This document shows positions 43,848-52,568 of a stretch of DNA of 58,115 nucleotides, piece after piece (within the stretch, counting starts at the first letter, position 1; every line of letters starts with the position of its first letter). A program made the position numbers and the translations under genes. The stretch is from contig CAZBWV010000006.1 of the NCBI GenBank assembly GCA_964495805.1, positions 1-58,115 on the forward strand. The letters run 5' to 3'. Under the pieces are notes generated by a model, which saw nothing but the letters and a program-made list of their open reading frames with translations, made no database searches and was not told the DNA's origin. Source of the stretch: JALXCH01 sp964495805 (GTDB lineage Bacteria; Calditrichota; Calditrichia; RBG-13-44-9).

Positions 43848-46097
43848 TCAATTTTTCATATTTAGTATTTCTTTAATTTTATTGACAATCTCGTTGACCT
43901 GGAACGGCTTTCGTAGATAGCCAATGGCCCCTTTTTCGAGAATATCTTCCAGGTCTTCTCGCTGGGAGTATCCGCTGATAATAAAGACTTTCTGGGTGGG
44001 ATCTATTTTGTGGATATAATTAAAAGCCGTTCGTCCGTCCATCACCGGCATAATCATATCCAGAATCACCAGATCGATCTCATCTTTGTGCTTTTTGTAA
44101 ATCTCCACTCCTTCTTCCCCGTTCCCGGCGGTGAATACTTTAAAACCGTACATTTCCATAATTTCCTTCATCATGCTGCGAATGTTGTACTCATCATCTA
44201 CAACCAACAAAGTGGGTACATGTTCAACGATGGTTTCTACCATGTCTGTCTTTTCCACAGCAGTCTGAGCCACCGATTCCTCCTCTTCCTTGATGGGTAA
44301 ATATATATAAACGGCTGTATATTCCTGGTTTTGACTCTCAATAAAAATTTCTCCCTGCAGATCTTTCACAATGTTGTAAGCAATAAACAGTCCCAAACCA
44401 ACCCCTTCATTTTTAATCCGGGTGGAATAGAATGGTTTGAACACCTGGCTGAGCATCTGATGAGGAATTCCACATCCGTTGTCGTAAATGCACAATTCTA
44501 CATATTCACCTTTTTCCAGATAAAACTCATGGCCTGGTAACAATCCATTGGTGGAATGGGCAATGTGTCGGGTGGATACCTGAATAAACGGTTTCTCCCG
44601 ATCTTTCAGGGCATTGACACTGTTTTCGAATAAAATCCGCAGCAGTCGCCGTACCCGTAACGGATAGTACTGAACATTCTTTAAGCTGGCATCCAGATTG
44701 TATTTTACCTGAATTCCATCAGGTAATTCTTTTTTAATCTGATTAACAAATCGTTTGATAATTTTATTGAGATTGCCTGTTTCGTACGTTTCAATTTCTT
44801 CCAGATCGTAATTTAAAAATTTCTGTACAAAATTGGAGGAACGCTGCGTCGCTTTATCCATAATCTCCAGATACTTCTGAAACTGATGCTCCTGCGGGAG
44901 CTGGGTACGCATGATGCTAATGTTCGGAACTACCATGGTTAACAAATTGTTAAACTCTCCCACCAGCGTGCGTGCCAGCTGATCCAGTTCATCCAGAACC
45001 ATGTTCCGTTGCTGGATTATATCCCGATAATAGATCTGAGTGATATCCACAGCAAACACCAGAATCAACGTAAAATGGTTCTGGAGAATAATTCGGCTGA
45101 CATAAAACTCCAGAATGGGTTGAGGCTTCTTTTCGCTCACCACCGGAGAACGATAATACTGGATCTGCCCCTCCTGGCACTGATCGAGAATACGCCGGAA
45201 TCCGGCCTGAAAGTTTTTGGGAATAATCTCCAGGAAGTTCTCCCCCACAATCATTTCTTCGTTAATCTTGAGATTAGAAAACGCCGTGGTATTGGCATGA
45301 AGAACAATGTAGCGAGGATCCAGGGTAAATATGTAAAGCGGGCCCTTCTCGAAGTATTCCGCGTACTTTACTTCTTCCAGAATTTTTCGCAGACGGAATT
45401 GCTTGAACAGGCGAGACTTTAACTGAGCAAAATAATAATGCTGGTATATCACCAGAGAAATTAGTCCCAATACCAGATTAATAAAGGAAAGATCGTTTAG
45501 CGAAAAGCTTTCCTGAGTCCGAATAAGATACCCCATGCCCAGGAATTTTCCCCGCACTTTCAGGGGAAACAGAATAGCGGATCGGGCATTGAGAAGATGC
45601 CAGGGAGCCTCCGTAGTGGAAAGATTTTCCACATCACTGATTAAATAAGCCAGGTCCCTTTCCTGAACAATATTTTTTAATATTTCGTTGCCACTGTGCT
45701 TTACAAAAGTACGGTATTTATCCAGATGTTTGACATGATTGGTGATAATCGTTTCGTCCGTGTCTTCATCCTTTAAACGGAAGGCAATAAACGCATGATC
45801 ATTGGGGACTCGCCGATCGAACAGATCAAACAAGCTATGGATCAAGTTCTGCGAGTTCTTAAAATTCATCACGCTGCGCTGGAACTCAATCAGGTCCGAG
45901 AGCATGTCGATTTGTCGCACAAACGAGTTGAAATTATTCTCCAGCGTATTAAATGTGGCAATCATATATTTCTGTAAATTCTCTAACTCCTCGGAAATCT
46001 CTTTTAATTCATCAAAAACTTCCGAGGTTTTCTCCACCCGTTTGAGCGACTTGACAATGTTTTCGATGTACTGTACGATGTTCGTTTGCAATTTCAT
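43848..46097 (-). CDS. Hybrid sensor kinase-like protein lacking the phospho-acceptor histidine
   Basis: A 749-residue cytoplasmic protein: N-terminal coiled coil, GAF-like domain (about 75-225, ending ILFPLKVRGKFLGMGYL), PAS-like domain (about 250-370), dimerisation helices, ATPase domain and receiver. In the dimerisation helix the usual AHDFNNLL reads VGEFNNLL: the histidine position is G380, confirmed in the codons. The ATPase motifs look intact (DNGCGIP, FKPFYST, GVGLGLFIAYNI), as does the receiver (D680 in LVILDMIMP, LRKPF). It may bind ATP and signal through its receiver without self-phosphorylation, or accept phosphate from another kinase. It begins six bases after the HDOD gene. Confidence 0.88.
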   Translation of the reverse strand: MKLQTNIVQYIENIVKSLKRVEKTSEVFDELKEISEELENLQKYMIATFNTLENNFNSFVRQIDMLSDLIEFQRSVMNFKNSQNLIHSLFDLFDRRVPNDHAFIAFRLKDEDTDETIITNHVKHLDKYRTFVKHSGNEILKNIVQERDLAYLISDVENLSTTEAPWHLLNARSAILFPLKVRGKFLGMGYLIRTQESFSLNDLSFINLVLGLISLVIYQHYYFAQLKSRLFKQFRLRKILEEVKYAEYFEKGPLYIFTLDPRYIVLHANTTAFSNLKINEEMIVGENFLEIIPKNFQAGFRRILDQCQEGQIQYYRSPVVSEKKPQPILEFYVSRIILQNHFTLILVFAVDITQIYYRDIIQQRNMVLDELDQLARTLVGEFNNLLTMVVPNISIMRTQLPQEHQFQKYLEIMDKATQRSSNFVQKFLNYDLEEIETYETGNLNKIIKRFVNQIKKELPDGIQVKYNLDASLKNVQYYPLRVRRLLRILFENSVNALKDREKPFIQVSTRHIAHSTNGLLPGHEFYLEKGEYVELCIYDNGCGIPHQMLSQVFKPFYSTRIKNEGVGLGLFIAYNIVKDLQGEIFIESQNQEYTAVYIYLPIKEEEESVAQTAVEKTDMVETIVEHVPTLLVVDDEYNIRSMMKEIMEMYGFKVFTAGNGEEGVEIYKKHKDEIDLVILDMIMPVMDGRTAFNYIHKIDPTQKVFIISGYSQREDLEDILEKGAIGYLRKPFQVNEIVNKIKEILNMKN

Positions 46098-46103
46098 CCC
46101 GGG

Positions 46104-46967
46104 TTATAGGTTAAACAACTTCAAATAATCCTGTTGTTCGTCCAGGTCTTTTCGAACTTTGTTTAATAAATGTTGAATATCCGAATCAGAAAAAGAGAAA
46201 TAGTTTTCGAAATGGGAATCCATCGCCACCACGTCACGGACGGTGGCTTCCTGGGTGTCTAACAAATGTACCAGCAAATTCCCCAGATAAACCAGACGTA
46301 CCCAGGGAGCAACCGTTGGTTCCCCCTGAAATTCCTGCGGATGGTGATGAAACCGCACCATATCCACCACCGGTTCGGGCAAATGCCATTCATCCAATAA
46401 GCGAGCACCCAGCGTGGCATGATCGTACCCCAGAAAGGTTTGCTCCACCTCAAAAAGCGGCACATCTTCCTGTTTGCTCTTTTCGTAAATTAAATAATAT
46501 TCTTCGTTTAGCACTTTAATAAAGGCTAATTTGCCAATGTCGTGCAATAATCCGCCAATATACAGAATATCTTTGTGCTCCGGGTCGTATTCCTCTGCTA
46601 ATGTTTTCAGTGCAAAACCGGTGTATATAGAATGTTTCCACAGAGACTTAATATCGAAATATTTATTGGAATTAAACCCTTTGTACAAACTGTAAATAGC
46701 TATGGAGACCGCAATATCTTTCAACAAATTAAATCCAAGAATCACAATGGCACGATCGAGAGAATAGATAGTGCGGGGAAAGTTGAAGTAACTGGAATTT
46801 GCTATTTTCAGTATCTGGGCAGTCAGACTCTGGTCACCAGAAATCACCTTAATCAGTCGGGGAATGGGAATTTCCAGATCCGAACACATCTGTACCACCT
46901 GAAATGCCACCGTATTAATGGTGGGAAGCTTTTCTACCTGACGGACAATCTCCTCAACGCTCGACAT
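46104..46967 (-). CDS. HDOD-domain signalling protein
   Basis: A 287-residue single HDOD domain protein. LPTINTVAFQVVQM and SLTAQILKIANSSYF are typical N-terminal segments. Unlike many HDOD proteins it keeps a full HD signature, H142-D143 in LHDIGK, with H112 upstream, so metal-dependent phosphohydrolase activity cannot be excluded. It probably works with the hybrid kinase-like protein encoded six bases downstream. The ATG follows GAGG. A 220-base AT-rich gap separates it from the sigma-54 activator; no convincing promoter was found there. Confidence 0.9.
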   Translation of the reverse strand: MSSVEEIVRQVEKLPTINTVAFQVVQMCSDLEIPIPRLIKVISGDQSLTAQILKIANSSYFNFPRTIYSLDRAIVILGFNLLKDIAVSIAIYSLYKGFNSNKYFDIKSLWKHSIYTGFALKTLAEEYDPEHKDILYIGGLLHDIGKLAFIKVLNEEYYLIYEKSKQEDVPLFEVEQTFLGYDHATLGARLLDEWHLPEPVVDMVRFHHHPQEFQGEPTVAPWVRLVYLGNLLVHLLDTQEATVRDVVAMDSHFENYFSFSDSDIQHLLNKVRKDLDEQQDYLKLFNL

Positions 46968-47187
46968 ACATGCCTCAATTCAACCTGTACCAAATGTAAA
47001 ACTTCCTTTTTCTCCTTTAATAATATCGAAAATTTAAACAATAACTTAATCAATATTTTTGGGTTTGCTCAGTTTTACGGACAGTTCAACTAAAAATCCC
47101 CCCTTCAGGTAGAAAATAAACCAACCCAATCCATTCCACAAACAGATTTTTGTTGATATTGAGGGCGAAAAGTCCTGCAATCCTCCT

Positions 47188-48555
47188 CTACAACTGGTAT
47201 CGTTTCACCTTGTTGCGGAGCGTTCGTAGAGTAATTCCCAATTCCCGGGCGGCACGAGTTTTGTTCCCACCAGTGGCTTCCAGCGCCTGGCGAATAATTT
47301 CGCGTTCGCATAGGTGCAGTTTATCTTTAAAGCTCAGTTCATCGTCATGTAAAAAAGCAGGTAACAGCTGGCTTTTCCGGGTGGAGGACTGGAGATAGCC
47401 TGGCAGGTCGTGCACCTGAATCACTTCCGACTCGCTCATAACAACCGCATTCTCGATGGCATTTTCCAGCTCGCGCACATTGCCCGGCCAGTGGTACTGC
47501 ATCAGAATATCCCGGGCTTCCTGAGTAATTCCGGTAATCACCCGATGATTCTTCCGGGCATATTTCCGCAAAAAGTGGTCAATCAGCGGACCAATATCTT
47601 CCGGTCGTTCCCGCAACGGAGGAATATGGATGGGAATTACGTTTAACCGGAAATACAGATCTTCCCGAAACCGTCCTTCTTTGATGGCCTGTTCCAGATT
47701 GGAATTGGTGGCAGCAATAACCCGCACATCCACTTCAATATTCTGAATACCGCCCACCCGGGTAAAACTGCGATCCTGCAACACGCGCAACAGTTTTGCC
47801 TGAACACCTAACGGCAGGTCACCAATTTCATCTAAAAAAATGGTGCCATTGTGAGCGACTTCGAACTTGCCCTTTTTGCTTTTGTATGCACCAGTAAAAG
47901 CACCTTTTTCGTGTCCGAACAGTTCACTTTCCAGCAGCGTTTCCGGAATGGATGCACAGTTAATCTCCACCAGCGGCTGATCTCGTCGGGCACTCTGGTA
48001 GTGAATTGCCCGGGCGATCAGTTCCTTACCGGTGCCGCTTTCGCCGCGGATGAGCACGGTGGCATCCGTTGCAGCAACCTTCTGCACTTTGCGCATTACC
48101 TCCTGCATCTTCCCGCTAACGCCAACAATGTTTTCGAACCGATAGGTCTCCTGGAGCTTATTCTTTAAATCGATATTCTCCGAAATAAGTCGCTGTTCTT
48201 TCAGTGCCCGGCGAATGATAATCAGCAATTCTTCCAGATCTATCGGTTTGGTCAGGTAATCGAAAATACCGGATTTTAACGCCGCTACTGCGTTTTTTAC
48301 CGAACCAAAGGCGGTCATCATGATAATCATGACTTCCGGATATTTTTTGAGGATTTTTTTCGAAATTTCCAGTCCGTCTTCATCAGGTAGCAAATAATCA
48401 ATCAGTACAATGTTAAACGGGCCTTTGTTGATTTCCGCCAGCGCCTGCCGGGCATTTTTGGCTTTGGTGACAGAGTATTTTTCGTGGGAGAGAATCTCGG
48501 CCAATCCTTCCAGAGTATTTAAATCATCCTCGACAATCAGAATTTTTTCATTCAT
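47188..48555 (-). CDS. Sigma-54-dependent response regulator (NtrC family)
   Basis: A 455-residue activator. The receiver has D53 in LIDYLLPDEDG and K103 in LTKPID. The AAA+ domain has Walker A GESGTGKE (171-178), GAFTGA (218-223) and Walker B GTIFLDE. The C terminus carries a Fis-like helix-turn-helix (NKTRAARELGITLRTLRNKV). It is encoded 113 bases after a histidine kinase on the same strand, its likely partner; the gap holds a 10-base inverted repeat. It is a separate lineage from the activator at 13395-14747 although the domain plan is the same. Targets unknown. Confidence 0.92.
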   Translation of the reverse strand: MNEKILIVEDDLNTLEGLAEILSHEKYSVTKAKNARQALAEINKGPFNIVLIDYLLPDEDGLEISKKILKKYPEVMIIMMTAFGSVKNAVAALKSGIFDYLTKPIDLEELLIIIRRALKEQRLISENIDLKNKLQETYRFENIVGVSGKMQEVMRKVQKVAATDATVLIRGESGTGKELIARAIHYQSARRDQPLVEINCASIPETLLESELFGHEKGAFTGAYKSKKGKFEVAHNGTIFLDEIGDLPLGVQAKLLRVLQDRSFTRVGGIQNIEVDVRVIAATNSNLEQAIKEGRFREDLYFRLNVIPIHIPPLRERPEDIGPLIDHFLRKYARKNHRVITGITQEARDILMQYHWPGNVRELENAIENAVVMSESEVIQVHDLPGYLQSSTRKSQLLPAFLHDDELSFKDKLHLCEREIIRQALEATGGNKTRAARELGITLRTLRNKVKRYQL

Positions 48556-48587
48556 TTTAACCCAGTCTGTTTTTTAATTAACTATCA

Positions 48588-48639
48588 GAACGTTTAACGC
48601 TACGAATCGTAAATTTCATTCACGAGTAATTAAACGTTC
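48588..48639. repeat. Perfect 10-bp inverted repeat upstream of the second sigma-54 activator
   Basis: GAACGTTTAA (48588-48597) and TTAAACGTTC (48630-48639), 32 bases apart, with a smaller near-palindrome TACGAATCGTA between them. It spans much of the gap before the activator gene and may be an operator, possibly for the activator itself. Confidence 0.45.
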
Positions 48640-48668
48640 CCGATAAGAGTTTGCAAGTCCAATCAGGA

Positions 48669-50549
48669 TCAGGTTTCTGATTCGGATTGGGTCAGATGTT
48701 TTTTATGATTTCGAATACCGGGTGGTTCGTTTCTTTTCTGACCTCCTAACGGCAATTCAATCATCACAGTGGTACCCACACCCACTCGACTTTCGATGTA
48801 AACCCTTCCGCCGTGACCCTCCACAATCTGTTTGACAATTGCCAGTCCCAATCCCGTTCCGGTTTTTTTACTGGTATAATAAGGTTCCCAGATTTCGGAG
48901 AGTTTATCTTCCGGAATTCCCTGGCCGGTATCTTCGAATTTAATGATGGCAATCTGCTGGCTCCCGGAACCACTTTTCTCCTGCACAGCGGTGGAAATGA
49001 GCAGTTTTCCACCGGAAGGCATCGCTTCGAACGCATTCACTACCAGATTGTGAAACACCTGTTTTAGCTGGTTGTAGTCGAACATTCCATACAAATCCCG
49101 TTCGGTGTATTTCCGAATCAGTTGAATTTTTTCGCTGCGCGCACGAGCTTCCTGCAAAAGCACCACTTCGTCTAAAATCTGGTGCAGATCGGAACGAATC
49201 AGGTTCAGTTCCGGGGGGCGAGCAATGGTCAGGAAGTTGGTAACCAGCGCATTCATCCGCTCGATTTCGGAGGAAATGATGTTCAGGTATTTGAATTTTT
49301 TCTCCAACGGGGCATCCTGCTGGGTGATTAACCGCCGCAAAATTTGCATGTTGATGTTCATCGCATTTAACGGATTGCGAATTTCGTGACTGACAAACGA
49401 AGCAAATCGGCTCAACGCTGCCAGGCGCTCCACCCGACGCAACCGTTTCTGGTTTTTGTTCAAGGATTCAGCCATGGTGTTAAATTCTTTGGCCAGTTCG
49501 GCGATTTCGTCCTGCCGGCTCAGTTGAATGCGGTGGCTTAAATTCCCCCGGGCGTATTCCCGCACCCCCTGCACCAACACATCCAGCGGCTGGGTAATTC
49601 GTTTCATGCTAAACACTGCCAGGAAAAGTGCCAGCAACAGGGTCAAGCCGGAGAAAAGGATTACCCGATTGCGCATTTTATGAATCAGCTCGAACGCTTC
49701 GGAATAGGTTTGCTGAATGATGATGCCCCAGTGCAGCTCGGAAATCGGTGAAAACGCAGCGATCATCTTTTTGCCGTCCGATTCGAAAATGGTGATACCT
49801 TCCTCCCCCCGGAGCAGCTTCTGAAAAAACGGGTAGCTGGAATAGGACTTCTTCCGCAAAATCCGCTGCTTATCGGGATGGGCAATCACCAATCCGTCCG
49901 AACTGATGAGAAAAGCACTCCCTGTTTTGCCAATAGTAATATTATCCACCAAATCCCAGATGCTCTTCAAGTCAATCTCACCCACCAGTACCCCTTCCAC
50001 CACATTGTATTTTTTAATGGGAATGGCAATGAGCATGGAGGGGAATCCCGATTCTCCGAAATAGACTTGAGAATAGAACACTTTACCTTCCATGGCTGCC
50101 TGAAAAAAATCCGAACGGCTGAATTCCTTCATTTCCTCGCCAAAACTGGTGGTTACCACTACGGTACCGGAATGATCCAGAATGAAAATTTTCTGAAAAA
50201 TGGGATTGGCCAATTTAATTTTGTTGATGATACGGCTCTGGGTAAATCGCTCCATTTCCAGAATATCCCGGGTCTGCACCAGAGTATTCAGAATGGTTAC
50301 CGGTTCCCGAATAAACAGCGATATTTCATTGCTTGCCCTTCGAGCGGTTTCCATATTGCGCTGATTCAAATAACTCTGCACGGTATTCTGGGAAAGATTA
50401 ATCAGAATAAAACTCACAATGATAATCGGAATCAGACCCAATCCCACATAATTAATCACAATCTGGCGATGAATCTTTTGAGAGATAAAGCGCTTAACAA
50501 AATCTTTTATGGGATGCCAGTGGCGGAGAATGTTAAAAATGTTCTGCAT
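48669..50549 (-). CDS. Membrane sensor histidine kinase coupled to a solute-binding protein
   Basis: A 626-residue kinase. A first helix near residues 30-50 (VGLGLIPIIIVSFIL) and a second near 290-310 enclose a periplasmic dCACHE-like sensor. HAMP and coiled coil follow. The phospho-acceptor is H388 in FVSHEIRNPL; the ATPase domain shows LVVNAFEAMPSGG, DTGQGIP and GTGLGLAIVKQI. I set the start at the ATG at 50549: it lies one base after the TAA of the solute-binding gene with GGGAGTGG upstream. The open frame continues 43 codons further but only inside that gene. The coupling suggests that ligand binding by the partner protein is reported to this kinase. Confidence 0.92.
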   Translation of the reverse strand: MQNIFNILRHWHPIKDFVKRFISQKIHRQIVINYVGLGLIPIIIVSFILINLSQNTVQSYLNQRNMETARRASNEISLFIREPVTILNTLVQTRDILEMERFTQSRIINKIKLANPIFQKIFILDHSGTVVVTTSFGEEMKEFSRSDFFQAAMEGKVFYSQVYFGESGFPSMLIAIPIKKYNVVEGVLVGEIDLKSIWDLVDNITIGKTGSAFLISSDGLVIAHPDKQRILRKKSYSSYPFFQKLLRGEEGITIFESDGKKMIAAFSPISELHWGIIIQQTYSEAFELIHKMRNRVILFSGLTLLLALFLAVFSMKRITQPLDVLVQGVREYARGNLSHRIQLSRQDEIAELAKEFNTMAESLNKNQKRLRRVERLAALSRFASFVSHEIRNPLNAMNINMQILRRLITQQDAPLEKKFKYLNIISSEIERMNALVTNFLTIARPPELNLIRSDLHQILDEVVLLQEARARSEKIQLIRKYTERDLYGMFDYNQLKQVFHNLVVNAFEAMPSGGKLLISTAVQEKSGSGSQQIAIIKFEDTGQGIPEDKLSEIWEPYYTSKKTGTGLGLAIVKQIVEGHGGRVYIESRVGVGTTVMIELPLGGQKRNEPPGIRNHKKHLTQSESET

Positions 50550-50550
50550 G

Positions 50551-52218
50551 TTACCACTCCCGATACTTTTGCAGAACTTTGGGAACAAACCAATTCTCCA
50601 GGGGATTGAGCCGGTAGTAATACATCTTCCCTTTGCTATAGGAGATTCGAATGTTCTGAAACCGATTCTGAACTGCATAGATAATTTTATCCTGGAAGAA
50701 CAGAAATACCACCGGCACTTCCTGATGAATCACAATTTGATACCGCTGATAAAGCTGCCGGGGTGGTAGTGTGTGGTTTCGCACCCCTTTAAACAACCGT
50801 TCAATGGTTAAACTCTGATAATTAATCAGAGATCGCCGCTTACGCAATTTTTTGGAATAAAAGTAATAAAGAGCATTGTATAGATCCGTATCGTAATAGC
50901 TATAACTGTCAATCGCCGCATCGAATTTGTTCGCTTCCAGCAGCGCCTTTTTCTCCTGACGCGTAACCGGTCGCGGACGCACATTGATTCCTAATTCCGC
51001 CAGGTGAATTTTAATGGAACGGGCAATGCTCTCCTCCAGAAAAGAATTCTTCTCAAAGATCAGATCGAAACTCAATTCCTGGTCGTTACGCATCAGTACA
51101 CCATTTTGCCTGTTGATTGTCCAGCCATCCTGCTGAAGAATCTGGAGTCCCTGGTTGGGCCGATAGCTCTCTTTAAACAATCCTTTAAAGAAATATTTAT
51201 TGGTATAATCAATCAGGGAATAGGCTACGTGTCCGTTCTGACCGATCAGACGACGAATGATTTCGTTTCGATTTATGGCCAGCCGGATGGCTTTGCGGAT
51301 CCGTGGCGATTGAAAGGTCTGACTCTTCATATTGAACTGGACAAAATAGACCTTTTTCTCCGGACGGGGTACGGTAAATACTTTGATATTATTTTTTAGA
51401 ATCTGGTGCAAACGCTGAGCAGTCAGCCGATCATTCACCTCAATCATGTCCACCGACCCGCGAATAAAGTTGTCGATAAGCACCTGTTCATCCTGGTAAA
51501 AGCGGAATATCACCCGATTCAGAAACGGACGCCCGAAAACATAGTGGATATGGGGCACCAGACGAATCTCGTTTCGGGTACTGACCTCAAAGCGGAAAGG
51601 GCCGTAACCCATTGGTTCTTCCAGATTAAAAATGGCTGGCCCTTTTTCGTATGCTTCGCGATAGTAATTGCTGGAAAGAATTGGGATATCAGAAAGTTTT
51701 TTATCGAAATTGAGGTCTTTTTTGTTCAGAATAAAACGAACTTCCAGGTCGCCGTTGAGCTGAATGTTGCGAATATTGGTGAAGTCAATACGCCGATTCA
51801 GGATGGAGCCACCCCAGCGTTTGAGGAAGTTGAAGGTAAACAGCACATCCTTATTGCGCAACGGAATACCATCGTGATAATTAATGTTGCGTTTGAGCAC
51901 ATACTGCCACTCGCGCCCCTGAAGGCGATTCCCTCCGGGAATAATGTAGCGATCCACCAGCGCCGGCGGCTCCCCAAATCGATCGGCCTGCTGGATTAAT
52001 CCGCTTCCGAATACAAACCGATTGATCTCTTTTTCCACCACCTGATTAATTTGAAACGGATTCAGTACACGGGGAGGCATTCCAACAATACCAATCACTA
52101 ACTGATCCCCAAAAGCTTCGGAAGGTGGTGTTAAGAACTGGGCAAACAACCCGGAGGCACACAGGGTAAGAATGAGTGTCAGTAGAACAATTATACGCAA
52201 TCCTGATCCGATCTCCAT
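50551..52218 (-). CDS. Periplasmic solute-binding protein, family 5 (peptide type)
   Basis: A 555-residue exported binding protein of the DppA/OppA family. The signal peptide (hydrophobic residues about 8-24) ends in SGLFAQ near residue 27; no lipobox is convincing. The mature protein has VLNPFQINQVVEKEINRFVFG, a segment like the family signature (EWQYVLKRNINYHDG) and RKAIRLAINRNEII. No permease or ATPase genes are near, and the gene is followed after one base by a histidine kinase, so a sensory role is likely. I chose the ATG at 52218; the open frame 34 codons earlier would start upstream of the promoter at 52232-52260. The leader would be very short. Confidence 0.85.
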   Translation of the reverse strand: MEIGSGLRIIVLLTLILTLCASGLFAQFLTPPSEAFGDQLVIGIVGMPPRVLNPFQINQVVEKEINRFVFGSGLIQQADRFGEPPALVDRYIIPGGNRLQGREWQYVLKRNINYHDGIPLRNKDVLFTFNFLKRWGGSILNRRIDFTNIRNIQLNGDLEVRFILNKKDLNFDKKLSDIPILSSNYYREAYEKGPAIFNLEEPMGYGPFRFEVSTRNEIRLVPHIHYVFGRPFLNRVIFRFYQDEQVLIDNFIRGSVDMIEVNDRLTAQRLHQILKNNIKVFTVPRPEKKVYFVQFNMKSQTFQSPRIRKAIRLAINRNEIIRRLIGQNGHVAYSLIDYTNKYFFKGLFKESYRPNQGLQILQQDGWTINRQNGVLMRNDQELSFDLIFEKNSFLEESIARSIKIHLAELGINVRPRPVTRQEKKALLEANKFDAAIDSYSYYDTDLYNALYYFYSKKLRKRRSLINYQSLTIERLFKGVRNHTLPPRQLYQRYQIVIHQEVPVVFLFFQDKIIYAVQNRFQNIRISYSKGKMYYYRLNPLENWFVPKVLQKYREW

Positions 52219-52231
52219 ATTTTTCCACCAT

Positions 52232-52260
52232 AGTTTAACAAATTTCCACGGGAATGTCAA
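52232..52260 (-). promoter_or_regulatory. Near-consensus sigma-70 promoter of the sensory operon
   Basis: On the minus strand: TTGACA (perfect -35), 17 bases, TAAACT. Transcription would start near 52225, only a few bases before the start codon at 52218. Confidence 0.6.
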
Positions 52261-52439
52261 CGTATGGCTCAAGCATGAGGTGTTTTGTGGATTTGAGGAA
52301 AGAAAGAGCCTAAAAGGCATAGGGACAGAAAAAGCATACTGGATATTTGAGCTTTCTGTGAGTTTTGAGGAGAAATTTTAACAATATGGATGATCCTCTC
52401 CAAAAAACAAGTGACTCACCGGAACAAAACATTCCCCAC

Positions 52440-52505
52440 TCCCCCTTTCCCTTTTTTGTCTTTCGTCTTTCGTCTTTTGTCTTTCGTCCTTTCTCCTTTA
52501 CCTTT
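52440..52505. repeat. Pyrimidine-rich tandem tract with a CTTTCGT-like unit
   Basis: About 65 bases almost wholly C and T on the plus strand, with several imperfect 7-base units such as TCTTTCG and TCTTTTG. Such tracts scatter between genes in many environmental genomes. It is not transcribed as a gene as far as I can see. Confidence 0.75.
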
Positions 52506-52520
52506 TGCAGGTGCTGCAAC

Positions 52521-52549
52521 TTGCTTTTTTTTGAAAAATATCATATATT
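52521..52549 (+). promoter_or_regulatory. Putative sigma-70 promoter of the SpoIID-domain gene
   Basis: TTGCTT, 17 bases, TATATT, 19 bases before the first ATG. Confidence 0.5.
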
Positions 52550-52568
52550 TAGCGGCTAAATTTTTTGA

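Larger units (their letters stand above)
52219..52568. other. Divergent intergenic region with two promoters and a pyrimidine tract
   Basis: 350 bases between the solute-binding protein and SpoIID-domain genes. It contains a near-consensus promoter to the left, a promoter candidate to the right and a CTTTCGT-type tandem tract. Open frames crossing it follow the low-complexity tract and were not called. Confidence 0.65.
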
